64,000 nucleotides of DNA from Mucilaginibacter endophyticus (GCF_003351025.1 NZ_QPCG01000003.1:450355-514354), one strand, 5' to 3'; counted from the stretch's first letter, positions 7,728-16,341 are shown. Program-made: numbers and translations. Notes: a model not told the origin generated them from the letters alone.

Positions 7728-8687
7728 TTATTCTTCTATTGGGTGATTTTCCATTTTTGGTTCTTCGCCTTTTTTAAGACTGCCATCCAGCCGCTTAGGA
7801 GCTAACACATAATACACACCTAATAAAGCCACAATAATGGAGATAAGATAAAACCCGAAGCTCAGGTAAACAGCCATGTCTTCGGCTAAATTAAACTGAC
7901 GGGCTAAGGTAAGGAACAACGCGTCGCGGATACCGCCACCGCCTAAACTAAACGGAATAATTGCCGCTAAGGATGAGAAAAGAAACGACAGTAAATACGG
8001 AGCAAATTTACCGTTGAAATCCTGTGCAAGTAGTAAACAAACAATGGTAAGCAATTGCATGCTTTGTACACCTATGGCTTTTAAATGCGCCTGCACAAAG
8101 TTGTGGGTATATTCTTTAAAAAACTTACGGGCTACAAAGTAATAGATCACCGAACCAACCGACACTATGCCAAGCGGCCAGCCCAGGTGATAAGGGAAAC
8201 TTGGTATTAATATAACCAGGCCCACTACAATAGCACCAATGGCCCAAAAACCACTAAGCCTGTCAAACAGGATAGCCCAAAACACTTTTTTTGTTGGTAA
8301 ATGATAACGCTTATGCAGCAGGTAAATTTTGTAACCATCGCCGCCGATACCACCAGGCAATAGCACATTATAGCACAAGCCGAGAAAATACAGGCGAAGA
8401 TTAAAGCGCCAGTCTAACCGTAAACCAATGGATTTAAAATAGCTTAATAACCGCCATGATGAAAAAAACATCGACCCGATATAACAGGCTATGGCGGCGG
8501 CTAACCAGGCGCGGTCGGCATGAATTAAACGGTATTTAATTTTCGCAAACGGCACCTTACTGAATACATAGTAAAGCAAGCCGCCTGTTACTACTATGAT
8601 AAGGATTACTTTTATAACGCCCCAAAGCTTACCTTTCCAGGTTTTATGTTCGGCACCTTCGTCAATGATGTCTTCTGTTTGTGTCAT
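7728..8687 (-). CDS. Lysylphosphatidylglycerol synthase TM-region / YbhN-type membrane protein
   Basis: 319 residues with about eight hydrophobic segments. After a short soluble N-terminus the pattern is that of PF03706/UPF0104 proteins: LRLYFLGLCYNVLLPGGIGGDGYKIYLL near 102-129 (the NxxLPGxxGGD-type loop), then FDRLSGFWAIG and a late SLGGGGIRDALFL (about 246-260). Members are inner-membrane proteins, some flipping or synthesising lipids; this one lacks the soluble aminoacyl-transferase domain of MprF, so it is probably a flippase-like transporter of unknown substrate. Single gene. Confidence 0.8.
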   Translation of the reverse strand: MTQTEDIIDEGAEHKTWKGKLWGVIKVILIIVVTGGLLYYVFSKVPFAKIKYRLIHADRAWLAAAIACYIGSMFFSSWRLLSYFKSIGLRLDWRFNLRLYFLGLCYNVLLPGGIGGDGYKIYLLHKRYHLPTKKVFWAILFDRLSGFWAIGAIVVGLVILIPSFPYHLGWPLGIVSVGSVIYYFVARKFFKEYTHNFVQAHLKAIGVQSMQLLTIVCLLLAQDFNGKFAPYLLSFLFSSLAAIIPFSLGGGGIRDALFLTLARQFNLAEDMAVYLSFGFYLISIIVALLGVYYVLAPKRLDGSLKKGEEPKMENHPIEE

Positions 8688-8909
8688 TCGGCTGCAAAGC
8701 TATGTTATTTTTTTATTTGGGTGAACAGGATAGTCAATTAACAATTTTTCTTCATTTTGTTTTCAGAAACATTAAAACCAGTAAATCAGGTTATTATTTA
8801 AGGCATGCTGTAATTTAAAACCGTAATGGCAATCTCATACCAGTGTAATCCTACTTTCAACTCAGTGTAATCATAATATTAAAAGGCTGAAATCCTTGAT
8901 ACAAAGTGT

Positions 8910-8917
8910 TACTTTTG
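8910..8917 (+). promoter_or_regulatory. -7 box of aguB promoter
   Basis: TACTTTTG matches TAnnTTTG exactly and ends 16 bases before the aguB ATG. No good TTTG is found at the proper -33 spacing. Confidence 0.45.
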
Positions 8918-8933
8918 CGCAAATTTTTTGAAG

Positions 8934-9803
8934 ATGAGTAAAGTAAAAGTTGGTTTAGTACAAATGAGCTGTACTGCTGATAAACAGCAGAACCTGGAAA
9001 AGGCGATTGTTAAAGTAAGGGAAGCTGCTGCTAAGGGCGCGCAAATAGTTTGTTTACAGGAACTTTTCACCTCGCTTTATTTTTGCGATGTAGAAGATTA
9101 TGACAATTTTAAGCTGGCCGAAGCTATCCCTGGCCCATCAACAGACGAGCTTTCAAAAGTTGCTGCCGAGCTTAATGTAGTAATCATTGCTTCATTATTT
9201 GAAAAACGTGCTCAGGGCGTTTATCACAACACTACCGCGGTGCTTGATGCCGACGGAAGCTATTTAGGCAAATACCGCAAAATGCATATCCCTGATGATC
9301 CCGGTTTTTACGAAAAATTTTACTTCACCCCTGGCGACTTAGGCTACAAGGTTTTCAACACCAAATTTGCCCGTGTAGGCGTATTGATTTGCTGGGACCA
9401 ATGGTATCCTGAAGCAGCCCGTATCACTGCTTTAATGGGTGCCGATATATTATTTTACCCAACCGCTATCGGCTGGGCTACCACACAGGATGAAGCCACA
9501 AACGTGGAGCAATACAATGCATGGCAAACCATTCAGCGTTCGCACGCGGTAGCTAACGGCGTACACGTAGTAAGCGTAAACCGTGTAGGCGAAGAAGCCG
9601 GCGTAAAATTCTGGGGCGGTTCATTCTTTGCTAACCCATTCGGTGCTATTATCCACCAAACATCACACAATGATGAGGAAGTAGTAGTACAGGAGCTTGA
9701 TCTGGATAAATCTGATTATTACAGAAGCCACTGGCCTTTCCTTAGAGATCGTCGTATCGATTCTTATCAGCCTATAACTAAGAGGCTATTAGACGAGGAC
9801 TAA
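8934..9803 (+). CDS. aguB: N-carbamoylputrescine amidase
   Basis: 289 residues from the ATG at 8934 (a TTG two codons earlier is less likely). A nitrilase-superfamily C-N hydrolase with the catalytic triad E43 (LQELF), K116 (YRKMHIP) and C153 (LICWDQWYPE). The sequence around the Cys and the conserved DDPGFYEKFYFTPGD segment are those of N-carbamoylputrescine amidases, which release putrescine, CO2 and ammonia. Agmatine deiminase (aguA) follows 136 bases downstream on the same strand, confirming the agmatine-to-putrescine pathway. A palindromic repeat fills the gap between the two genes. Confidence 0.94.
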   Translation: MSKVKVGLVQMSCTADKQQNLEKAIVKVREAAAKGAQIVCLQELFTSLYFCDVEDYDNFKLAEAIPGPSTDELSKVAAELNVVIIASLFEKRAQGVYHNTTAVLDADGSYLGKYRKMHIPDDPGFYEKFYFTPGDLGYKVFNTKFARVGVLICWDQWYPEAARITALMGADILFYPTAIGWATTQDEATNVEQYNAWQTIQRSHAVANGVHVVSVNRVGEEAGVKFWGGSFFANPFGAIIHQTSHNDEEVVVQELDLDKSDYYRSHWPFLRDRRIDSYQPITKRLLDED

Positions 9804-9813
9804 TCTCTTCCTT

Positions 9814-9909
9814 ATGTCATTGCGAGGAGGAACGACGAAGCAATCTCGCAGCTATGCAAATCGTATAGGCATTGGCTACGAGATTGCCGCGCTTCGCTCG
9901 CAATGACAT
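9814..9909. repeat. Dispersed palindromic repeat, family A, copy 1
   Basis: 96 bases that can fold back on themselves. Left end ATGTCATTGCGAGGAGGAAC with CGACGAAGCAATCTCG; right end GAGATTGCCGCGCTTCGCTC then GCAATGACAT. One arm carries an extra GGAACGACGAAG block that the other replaces with CGCTTCGCTC, so the element has orientation. It sits between aguB and aguA. Four other copies occur in this window. Confidence 0.9.
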
Positions 9910-9918
9910 GTAGTTTTT

Positions 9919-9926
9919 TACATTTG
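9919..9926 (+). promoter_or_regulatory. -7 box ahead of aguA
   Basis: TACATTTG matches TAnnTTTG, 13 bases before the aguA ATG and just after the family A repeat. aguA may thus have its own start in addition to readthrough from aguB. No clear -33 TTTG. Confidence 0.4.
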
Positions 9927-9939
9927 CATTAACCAAATT

Positions 9940-10995
9940 ATGAGCCAACAAATATCAACTATACTTACCCCTGCTTCACAAGGCTTCTCCTTTCCTGCCG
10001 AGTGGGCCAAACATACAGCTACCTGGCTTAGCTGGCCTCATAAAGAGGCTTCGTGGCCGGGTAAAATCGATACCATTTACGCGCCTTACATTGAGTTTAT
10101 CAAAGTAGTTACCCAAGGCGAACTGGTACGTATCAACGTAGCAAACGAGGACATGAAAGCCTCGGTAATTTTCCAGCTGCAAAACGCGGGTGTTGATCTT
10201 AACAAAATAGAGATCTTCGAGTTCCCGACTAATGATGCCTGGTGCCGCGACCACGGTCCTGCGTTTTTGATCAACCCTGCTACAAGGCAAAAAGCTATTG
10301 TGGACTGGGGCTATAATGCCTGGGGCGGCAAATACCCCCCTTTTGACCTGGACGATGTGATCCCTACCAAAATAGGCAACCATTTTGGCTTACCGGTATT
10401 TAACCCGGGCATTGTGATGGAAGGCGGCTCGGTTGATTTTAATGGTAAAGGCACTATTTTAACTACCACCGCCTGCCTGCTTAACAAAAACCGCAACCCG
10501 CAGCTGAACCAGCAGCAGATTGAAACTTACTTGCACAACTATTACGGAGCAGAGCAGATCCTTTGGTTAGGTGATGGTATTATTGGTGATGATACCGACG
10601 GCCATATAGACGATATTACCCGTTTTGTAAACGAGGATACCGTAGTTACCGTTGTTGAAGAAGATAAAAACGATGAGAACTACCACATCCTTCAGGAAAA
10701 CCTTGAAACGCTGAAAACCATGCGCCTGCTTAACGGCAAACAACTAAACATTGTTGAGTTACCGATGCCCGACGCTGTAGTTTATGAAGATACCCGTCTG
10801 CCGGCCTCTTACGCTAATTTTTATATTGCCAACTCGGCCGTGATAGTGCCTACTTACCGTTCAAAAAACGATGATAAAGCACTGGAAATATTAACCCAAT
10901 GCTTCCCCGACCGTAAGGTTGTAGGCATTGACAGCACCGACATTATCTGGGGCCTCGGCAGTTTCCATTGTCTGAGCCAGCAGGAACCGGAATAA
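9940..10995 (+). CDS. aguA: Agmatine deiminase
   Basis: 351 residues, the usual size. Family signatures are FPAEWAKHTATWLSWPH near the start, NDAWCRDHGP (about 89-98), VMEGGSVDFNGKGTIL, GDDTDGHIDDITRFV and the C-terminal WGLGSFHCLSQQ with catalytic Cys344. It hydrolyses agmatine to N-carbamoylputrescine and ammonia, the substrate of AguB encoded just upstream. It is a cytosolic guanidino-group modifying enzyme of the pentein fold. Followed by two GC-rich hairpins. Confidence 0.95.
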   Translation: MSQQISTILTPASQGFSFPAEWAKHTATWLSWPHKEASWPGKIDTIYAPYIEFIKVVTQGELVRINVANEDMKASVIFQLQNAGVDLNKIEIFEFPTNDAWCRDHGPAFLINPATRQKAIVDWGYNAWGGKYPPFDLDDVIPTKIGNHFGLPVFNPGIVMEGGSVDFNGKGTILTTTACLLNKNRNPQLNQQQIETYLHNYYGAEQILWLGDGIIGDDTDGHIDDITRFVNEDTVVTVVEEDKNDENYHILQENLETLKTMRLLNGKQLNIVELPMPDAVVYEDTRLPASYANFYIANSAVIVPTYRSKNDDKALEILTQCFPDRKVVGIDSTDIIWGLGSFHCLSQQEPE

Positions 10996-11006
10996 GCCCC
11001 ACCCAA

Positions 11007-11030
11007 CCCTCCCCTTCAGGGGAGGGCTTT
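11007..11030 (+). terminator. Terminator-like hairpin after aguA
   Basis: CCCTCCCC / GGGGAGGG with a TTCA loop, then CTTTAAAA. It is one half of a repeat widespread in Bacteroidota: a second hairpin TCTCCCCC-TTCA-GGGGGAGA follows at 11066-11085 and ends AGAGGGGGCTTT. The short T-run makes termination plausible but not certain. Confidence 0.5.
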
Positions 11031-11065
11031 AAAATACTCAACTTTACTCACCTTGCTATTAAAAG

Positions 11066-11100
11066 TCTCCCCCTTCAGGGGGAGATTTAGAGGGGGCTTT
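11066..11100. repeat. CCCCTTCAGGGG-type intergenic repeat
   Basis: Perfect 8-bp stem TCTCCCCC/GGGGGAGA with a TTCA loop, followed by TTTAGAGGGGGCTTT. Together with the hairpin at 11007-11030 it forms the two-part element often found between genes in Bacteroidota. A related short piece (CCCCCTAAAGGGGG) lies at 38407-38420. Confidence 0.6.
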
Positions 11101-11155
11101 CACCGCCTTTATCCCCTGCTTCACCGACATCTCCCCTTACATCGCCAAGTATTGA

Positions 11156-11186
11156 TTGCCCAGCCTGCTGCACTGCTGTAGATTTG
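11156..11186 (+). promoter_or_regulatory. Promoter of the short DUF5668 gene
   Basis: TTG (11156-11158), 20 bases, then TAGATTTG (11179-11186), a full -7 match. The ATG is 22 bases on. The upstream part ACATCGCCAAGTATTGATTG (11139-11158) is repeated with three changes and the same spacing ahead of the paralogue at 13070. Confidence 0.6.
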
Positions 11187-11208
11187 GGTAACATTAAAAC
11201 TTAAAGCG

Positions 11209-11616
11209 ATGAACAACGATATAATAAACACCGAAAACAAAAGAAATGGCAAAATCATGTTAGGAATAATATTACTGGCAGCCGGTGGTTTATTTCTGAT
11301 AGATCAGCTTAACGCCTTCCTTATTCCCGATTGGCTTTTTAGCTGGCCAATGTGGTTCATAGCCTGGGGCGCTTACATGGGTGCCAAACACGACTTCAAG
11401 AAACCATCATGGATCTTTATGATACTGTTAGGCGTAATATTCCTGGTAAATGATAACGTTAACGATGCCGACCGCATAACCTGGCCAATTGCATTGATGC
11501 TGCTTGGTACCTGGATAGCCATCAGGCCGGCCAAACAAACCGACAGGGATTTCTGGGAAAAGAACGAAAAGGCAAAACAACACTTTGATTTTGAACAACC
11601 CAAAACCGAAGCTTAA
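11209..11616 (+). CDS. DUF5668 / LiaF-N-terminal-like membrane protein
   Basis: 135 residues. About four hydrophobic segments (GKIMLGIILLAAGGLFLIDQ, WPMWFIAWGAYMGA, WIFMILLGVIFLV, ITWPIALMLLGTWIAI) and a charged C-terminal tail. It matches the N-terminal membrane half of the longer LiaF-like protein at 13070-13924 segment by segment (SWPMWFIAWGAYMGAKHDFKKPSW versus LWPLWLIFWGVYVGAKHNYKKASW), and even begins with the same residues MNNDI. It is thus a paralogue without the C-terminal soluble domain. Likely part of envelope-stress sensing; function inferred only from the family. Confidence 0.75.
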   Translation: MNNDIINTENKRNGKIMLGIILLAAGGLFLIDQLNAFLIPDWLFSWPMWFIAWGAYMGAKHDFKKPSWIFMILLGVIFLVNDNVNDADRITWPIALMLLGTWIAIRPAKQTDRDFWEKNEKAKQHFDFEQPKTEA

Positions 11617-11640
11617 ACTCAATCATCCATCATATAAATC

Positions 11641-11676
11641 AAAGCCGGGGCATTTTTAAAAAGCCCCGGCTTTTTG
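11641..11676 (+). terminator. Rho-independent terminator
   Basis: Perfect 11-bp stem AAAGCCGGGGC/GCCCCGGCTTT with an 11-base loop and a T-run, 24 bases after the DUF5668 stop. It also precedes the end of the convergent gene at 11705 and could work on both strands. Confidence 0.85.
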
Positions 11677-11704
11677 TTTTATCTGCTAATTGTGCTTGGG
11701 AACT

Positions 11705-12853
11705 TTAGCGACTTATGTAAAACCAGGGAATCTTAAAAAAACCTTTTTTGACATTCACCTTCACAATATCTCCCGGCGATATCGTTTTATAAAGTGAGCC
11801 TGGCACATCAACATCTTCATTTTGCTTTCGGTGGCCCCACGGCCCCAATGTTAGTGTGTAAGTAGTTACTTTTTCTGTCGTTTTAAACTGGCTTTCTACT
11901 TTAGCGGTAGTAATTATCGGGACTGATCTGTCTAAATCACAATTGATAATTATAGTACCTCCAAAAGCATAACATGCTATTATAATTAATATCAGTATGT
12001 ACTGGCTTTTGTAAGTTTCTCCGGCAGTATTTTTATTTACCCGGCTAAATAAGCCGAACAAAACGGCGCCTATTACCAGGGCTGGCATCCATACTTTTGC
12101 ATAATTAAGTACTTCGTATCTAAGCAACACAACAATAGCCATACACAGTGGCGGCATTGCCAACCCAAAGCCAATGTTTGGATGGTTTGACTTGGCAGTT
12201 GTATCCAATAATATCACACCTCTATTTAAAAACAATATCAGGATACCAACAAAAGGATAAATCAGCATAATGCTATTCACTGTTGTATTGCCATCTATAT
12301 AAGGCGTTGCAATAAAGCCAAAGCTTATCACATTATAGATACGGGTTATAAGCCTGGCGCGTTTAAATTTAACGGCCTTTTCGTCGGTGGTAAAGCCAAA
12401 ATCCGGATTGGCCAAAATTTCCTGGGTTTCCTTTACATATGCCAGATGATTAAGCTCATTAAACTGATAGCTGAGCCAGTTGATAAGACCTCGATAATTT
12501 TCAAGATACCGATAACCATTTATACGGATTTTCTTTTGGCCCTTTTGACGCGGAAATACGGTAAGAATGTTACCATCAATTCTAAAAGCTTCGATATCGG
12601 TTCTGTGAATAACAATAGTAGTAAACGCGTGTATTTCGGTTATTTGCCGATCAGATACGATAAGTTTATATTTCCATATACGGATCAGCATATAAACCGA
12701 CCATATAAAAAAAGGGATTGAGTACGCAAGCAACACCGGTTTACCTTCAATAAGCACTCCATATGACATGCCTGCCGCCGCAACTATAAATAAAGCACAA
12801 GCTATATAACAAAATATTTTCCAGCCCGTGGCAAGGCTAAATTCCTGTTCCAT
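11705..12853 (-). CDS. Integral membrane protein of unknown function
   Basis: 382 residues. Two N-terminal hydrophobic segments (about 12-32 and 38-58) are followed by a PH-like strand-rich part (KLIVSDRQITEI...IEAFRIDGNILTVFPRQKGQKKIRING, about 63-130) that resembles bacterial PH-domain membrane proteins. Four to five more membrane segments occur between about 168 and 320, and a C-terminal soluble beta-rich end carries a GPWGHRK...DVPGSLYKTISPGDIVKVNV stretch. I do not recognise a named family. It is convergent with the short DUF5668 gene and divergent from the long one. Confidence 0.65.
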   Translation of the reverse strand: MEQEFSLATGWKIFCYIACALFIVAAAGMSYGVLIEGKPVLLAYSIPFFIWSVYMLIRIWKYKLIVSDRQITEIHAFTTIVIHRTDIEAFRIDGNILTVFPRQKGQKKIRINGYRYLENYRGLINWLSYQFNELNHLAYVKETQEILANPDFGFTTDEKAVKFKRARLITRIYNVISFGFIATPYIDGNTTVNSIMLIYPFVGILILFLNRGVILLDTTAKSNHPNIGFGLAMPPLCMAIVVLLRYEVLNYAKVWMPALVIGAVLFGLFSRVNKNTAGETYKSQYILILIIIACYAFGGTIIINCDLDRSVPIITTAKVESQFKTTEKVTTYTLTLGPWGHRKQNEDVDVPGSLYKTISPGDIVKVNVKKGFFKIPWFYISR

Positions 12854-13010
12854 TTTGATATGATAAGTTTAGTATGGTTATTTATGGATAAAAAACCGTC
12901 ACAACATACAAATTTTTATTTTTGCCGAATGTTAAAAAATCAAACACAACTTTTTCACCGCCAAAACATCCCTCTTTACCGATTTCTTTAAATACATCGC
13001 CAGTTTTTGA

Positions 13011-13041
13011 TTGACTCAACTATAATGTTACCTTAGTTTTG
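13011..13041 (+). promoter_or_regulatory. Promoter of the LiaF-like gene
   Basis: TTG (13011-13013), 20 bases, then TAGTTTTG (13034-13041), a full -7 match, 28 bases before the ATG. The geometry is identical to the promoter at 11156-11186, and the preceding ACATCGCCAGTTTTTGATTG is shared with it (17 of 20 positions). Confidence 0.6.
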
Positions 13042-13069
13042 GATATGATTTCAATTTGCAGATAATACA

Positions 13070-13924
13070 ATGAACAACGATATAGAACATCCAAAAGATC
13101 CCAACAAAGGCAAGTCTGTTGCCGGGATCATTTTACTTGCTGTAGGCGGCATATTGCTGCTTCAGCAATTCCGAATTTTTTTCATACCCGATCATCTTTC
13201 CCTGTGGCCATTGTGGCTTATTTTCTGGGGCGTATATGTAGGTGCCAAGCATAATTATAAAAAGGCTTCGTGGGTAATGCTGGTAGCTTTAGGTGTCATA
13301 TTCCTGATAACCCAAAACATCAACAACTCCGATCGTATAGTAGGCCCATTGGCTGTAATTGGCTTTGGCATGTGGTTAATATTAAGGCGCAACAAACATT
13401 TTGATCCAAACCAGTGGAAAAACGATTTCAAAGGCGAGAAATGGACCAACTGGGATAAAAAAGAGCCCTTTCAATTTGAAAAGACCGAACCTGTTGACTA
13501 CACTGTAAAAGACGAAGGTGACACAGTACCTCCCGTTGATCCCTACGCCCAGAAACAGCAACAGTACAACACCAAATACTCTGGCGACGATTATATAGAT
13601 ACCGTATCTATTTTTGGCGGGGTTAACAAAACCATTCTTTCCAAACAATTCCGCGGAGGCGATATCGTAAACATATTTGGCGGCGCCGAGCTTGATTTTA
13701 CCCAGGCAGATATCAACGGCAGGATCATCATCGACATTACCCAGATCTTTGGCGGCACCAAAATTATTGTGCCATCCAACTGGCAGGTAGTATCTGACCT
13801 TGCAGCAGTTTTTGCCAGTGTTGACGATAAACGCATCAGGAGCACTGCAAGTGTAGGCAGTGAAAAGGTGCTGGTACTTAAAGGTGTATCCATTTTTGCA
13901 GGGGTAGATATCCGCAGTTATTAA
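13070..13924 (+). CDS. LiaF-like membrane protein (DUF5668 plus C-terminal LiaF domain)
   Basis: 284 residues. Residues about 14-106 carry four hydrophobic segments of the DUF5668/LiaF transmembrane type; after a polar linker the C-terminal part (about 180-284: DTVSIFGGVNKTILSKQFRGGDIVNIFGGAELDFTQADI...FASVDDKR) is the beta-helical LiaF/'cell wall-active antibiotics response' repeat with several F-G-G turns. In Firmicutes LiaF restrains the LiaRS envelope-stress system. Here a LytS-type kinase and LytTR regulator follow on the same strand, so a similar accessory role is a reasonable inference. Confidence 0.85.
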   Translation: MNNDIEHPKDPNKGKSVAGIILLAVGGILLLQQFRIFFIPDHLSLWPLWLIFWGVYVGAKHNYKKASWVMLVALGVIFLITQNINNSDRIVGPLAVIGFGMWLILRRNKHFDPNQWKNDFKGEKWTNWDKKEPFQFEKTEPVDYTVKDEGDTVPPVDPYAQKQQQYNTKYSGDDYIDTVSIFGGVNKTILSKQFRGGDIVNIFGGAELDFTQADINGRIIIDITQIFGGTKIIVPSNWQVVSDLAAVFASVDDKRIRSTASVGSEKVLVLKGVSIFAGVDIRSY

Positions 13925-13957
13925 TTAAGGCAGCTAATTACGAAAAGCATAAACAAC

Positions 13958-14293
13958 ATGAACTGGTACGTAGCAAAATTAGTTTTCAGGGTGATAAGCG
14001 GGGATGGCGATCATCAGGCGCAATTTGATGAGCAATTAAGGCTGATCAGTGCAGACAGTGAGTTGGTGGCTTATGAAAAGGCCAATCGCATAGGTCACGC
14101 CAACCAGGATAGCTTTAAGAATATTGAAAAGCAAACCGTTAAATGGCAATTTATTGATGTAGCCGAACTAAACCAGCTTGGTGAACTTACCGACGGCACC
14201 GAGTTGTATTACAACATACATGAAACGCCCGATGCTGATTTATATATTGCCTGGGCGCATCATAAATCGGCCTTACTGGGCATCAGAAACTAA
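13958..14293 (+). CDS. DUF4288-like protein
   Basis: 111 residues, no membrane segment. It starts MNWYVAKLVFRVISGDGDHQAQFDEQLRLI, a pattern I associate with DUF4288 (small cytosolic alpha/beta proteins of unknown function), and ends with YYNIHETPDADLYIAWAHHKSALL. It lies 33 bases after the LiaF-like gene and 26 bases before the LytS-type kinase, so it is probably part of that operon. Confidence 0.7.
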   Translation: MNWYVAKLVFRVISGDGDHQAQFDEQLRLISADSELVAYEKANRIGHANQDSFKNIEKQTVKWQFIDVAELNQLGELTDGTELYYNIHETPDADLYIAWAHHKSALLGIRN

Positions 14294-14319
14294 ACCTTAA
14301 AAACAGAAAGCAACCCGTT

Positions 14320-15354
14320 TTGGAAGTCCCATCAATACAATCATCAAAACTATACGCGGCATTTGTAATATGCGGTGTGGCATGGGCTGCATTGCAAACC
14401 TACATCATCCATAGTTTTGGTTTTTTATGGTTCACTGCCGCTACTGATGGCCTACTCAGCGCAATATTCCTTTCGTGTGCCTGCTGGCTTATCAATAATA
14501 ACTTACGCTACTACCAACCGGGTAAGGGCAGCTACATTAACCTGTTTATCTGGTGCGTTGCGCTTGCAGGTATCTGTACAGCCGGCTGCCGTTACATTTT
14601 ACCACTAATTAACAGCGACACGATCTACACCGGTTTCCTGGCCCAGTCATTAACCATCCGCTTTTTTACCGACTTCCTGGCGATAGGCTGGATGGCGATG
14701 ATCAGCTTGCTGTGGTTTTCACAACTGGATCAGAAAGAGACCCTAAAACGTAAAACCGAGGCCGAGCAACTGGCTCGCGAAGCCGAATTATATAACCTGA
14801 GGCAGCAATTACAGCCACACTTCCTGTTTAACAGCTTAAACTCTATTAACGCACTTATCGGCTTTAAGCCCGACGAGGCCCGCAGGATGATTCACCAGCT
14901 ATCCGACTTTTTACGCGGAACACTTAAAAAAGATGATCAGTTACAGGTTAGCCTCACTGAAGAGCTTGCACACCTCAATTTATACCTCGATATTGAAAAA
15001 GTACGCTTTGGTCACCGTTTACAAACTGAAATAAGCTGCGACCCAAAATGCGGAACTGCTATACTACCATCTATGCTGTTGCAGCCTTTGGTTGAAAATG
15101 CCATTAAATTTGGCCTTTATGATACCATAGGCGAAGTTACCGTGAGCATTCGCGGAGAGATTGAGGATGGTTATCTGAATTTAATGGTACAGAACCCTTA
15201 TGATCCGCAAACATCAAAACCAAAAAAAGGTACAGGTTTTGGTTTGCGGGGAGTGCAACGGCGATTATATTTGCTGTATGCCCGCAATGATTTAATGGAA
15301 ACCCATGCGAGCGATGATCTGTACACTACCATTATAAAAATACCGCAACTATGA
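14320..15354 (+). CDS. LytS-type sensor histidine kinase
   Basis: 344 residues with a TTG start at 14320, the only reasonable start since no ATG precedes the first membrane segment. Four membrane segments (about 12-30, 37-58, 74-96, 106-133), a coiled linker, then the PF06580 His_kinase domain with phosphoacceptor H167 in LRQQLQPHFLFNSLNS, an N-box (LVENAIKFGL) and a GTGFGLRGVQRRL ATP-lid motif. It overlaps the response-regulator start (ATGA), so the pair is translationally coupled. The signal is unknown; the LiaF-like neighbour suggests an envelope signal. Confidence 0.92.
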   Translation: MEVPSIQSSKLYAAFVICGVAWAALQTYIIHSFGFLWFTAATDGLLSAIFLSCACWLINNNLRYYQPGKGSYINLFIWCVALAGICTAGCRYILPLINSDTIYTGFLAQSLTIRFFTDFLAIGWMAMISLLWFSQLDQKETLKRKTEAEQLAREAELYNLRQQLQPHFLFNSLNSINALIGFKPDEARRMIHQLSDFLRGTLKKDDQLQVSLTEELAHLNLYLDIEKVRFGHRLQTEISCDPKCGTAILPSMLLQPLVENAIKFGLYDTIGEVTVSIRGEIEDGYLNLMVQNPYDPQTSKPKKGTGFGLRGVQRRLYLLYARNDLMETHASDDLYTTIIKIPQL

Positions 15355-16097
15355 AGCGAGCTTTAATTATTGATGATGAACCTTTAGCCCGCATGGTTGT
15401 AAGGGAATACCTGTTTGATTTTAAAGACATTGAACTGATACAGGAATGTAACGATGGCTTTGAAGGTCTTAAAGCTATTCAGCAGCACCAGCCCGATTTG
15501 GTTTTTTTAGATATCCAGATGCCTAAAATTACCGGCTTTGAAATGCTTGAACTGGTTGAGCAGCCCCCTGCCGTAATATTTGCCACCGCCTTTGATGAAT
15601 ACGCCATAAAAGCTTTTGAAGCCCACGCGGTTGATTATTTGTTAAAACCTTTCAGTAAAGAACGCTTTAATAAAGCTGTTGAAAAGTTCCTGGCTACAGC
15701 CGCTCCAAAACCGGCAGCTAAGCAAACGGAAGAACTGTTGGAAACCGCAGCCACCCAGTCGCCGGCACAGCATGAGCGTATTGTGGTAAAAACCGGCACT
15801 AAGGTAAAGATCATCCCGGTTGCCGATGTTGAATACCTGCAGGCTGATGATGACTATGTAAGCGTTATCACCAAAGAAGGTTCATATCTCAAAAACAAAA
15901 CCATGAGCTTTTTCGAGCAAACGCTTGACCCTAATCATTTTGTGCGTGTGCACCGCTCATACATGGTAGCCATTCCGCAGATCACCCGTATTGATCCATA
16001 CGAAAAAGACGCGCACCTCGCTATCCTGAAATCCGGCGCCAAGATCCCGGTAAGTAAAACAGGATATGTGAAATTGAAGCAGGTGTTGGGGATATAA
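15351..16097 (+). CDS. LytTR-family response regulator
   Basis: 248 residues. The receiver domain (1-about 120) has D8/D9, phosphoacceptor D54 (LVFLDIQMP) and K98 (LLKPF). The C-terminal LytTR DNA-binding domain (about 143-248) begins IVVKTGTKVKIIPVADVEYLQADDDYVSV and contains FVRVHRSYMVAIPQI. It is the partner of the overlapping LytS-type kinase and would regulate transcription, possibly of the LiaF-like operon itself. Confidence 0.93.
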   Translation: MKRALIIDDEPLARMVVREYLFDFKDIELIQECNDGFEGLKAIQQHQPDLVFLDIQMPKITGFEMLELVEQPPAVIFATAFDEYAIKAFEAHAVDYLLKPFSKERFNKAVEKFLATAAPKPAAKQTEELLETAATQSPAQHERIVVKTGTKVKIIPVADVEYLQADDDYVSVITKEGSYLKNKTMSFFEQTLDPNHFVRVHRSYMVAIPQITRIDPYEKDAHLAILKSGAKIPVSKTGYVKLKQVLGI

Positions 16098-16119
16098 TAA
16101 GATCAACCGCTCACAAAAA

Positions 16120-16249
16120 ATGTCATTGCGAGGAGCAGCACGGGCAAAAAGCATGCGGGGCGACGCGGCAATCTCGTCGCCAATGCATAGCAGCCTTGTA
16201 TGTCCGATAGAATAGCTACGAGATTGCCACGCTTCGCTCGCAATGACAT
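16120..16249. repeat. Dispersed palindromic repeat, family A, copy 2
   Basis: 130 bases with the standard ends ATGTCATTGCGAGGAG and CGCTTCGCTCGCAATGACAT. It is longer than the other copies because the left arm carries a foreign GCAGCACGGGCAAAAAGCAT-type insertion before the CGGCAATCTCG motif. Located between the LytTR regulator and the L,D-transpeptidase gene. Confidence 0.88.
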
Positions 16250-16319
16250 GGAAGTTTTATTAGCATTTTTTCAACTAATAAAAATAATCCTTCCCACATA
16301 ATTTCCTCCCGGCGGTTTC

Positions 16320-16341
16320 GTTAACTACAATTATAGTTAAC
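16320..16341. promoter_or_regulatory. Palindrome directly upstream of the L,D-transpeptidase gene
   Basis: Arms GTTAACTA (16320-16327) and TAGTTAAC (16334-16341) are perfect inverted repeats around a 6-base centre; the second arm ends 10 bases before the ATG at 16352. Its place over the likely leader suggests an operator or an mRNA hairpin near the ribosome-binding site. Confidence 0.35.

Noticed and set aside
11007..11100. Insertion sequence remnant
   Set aside because: Only short GC hairpins of the common Bacteroidota intergenic type; no terminal repeats or transposase remains.
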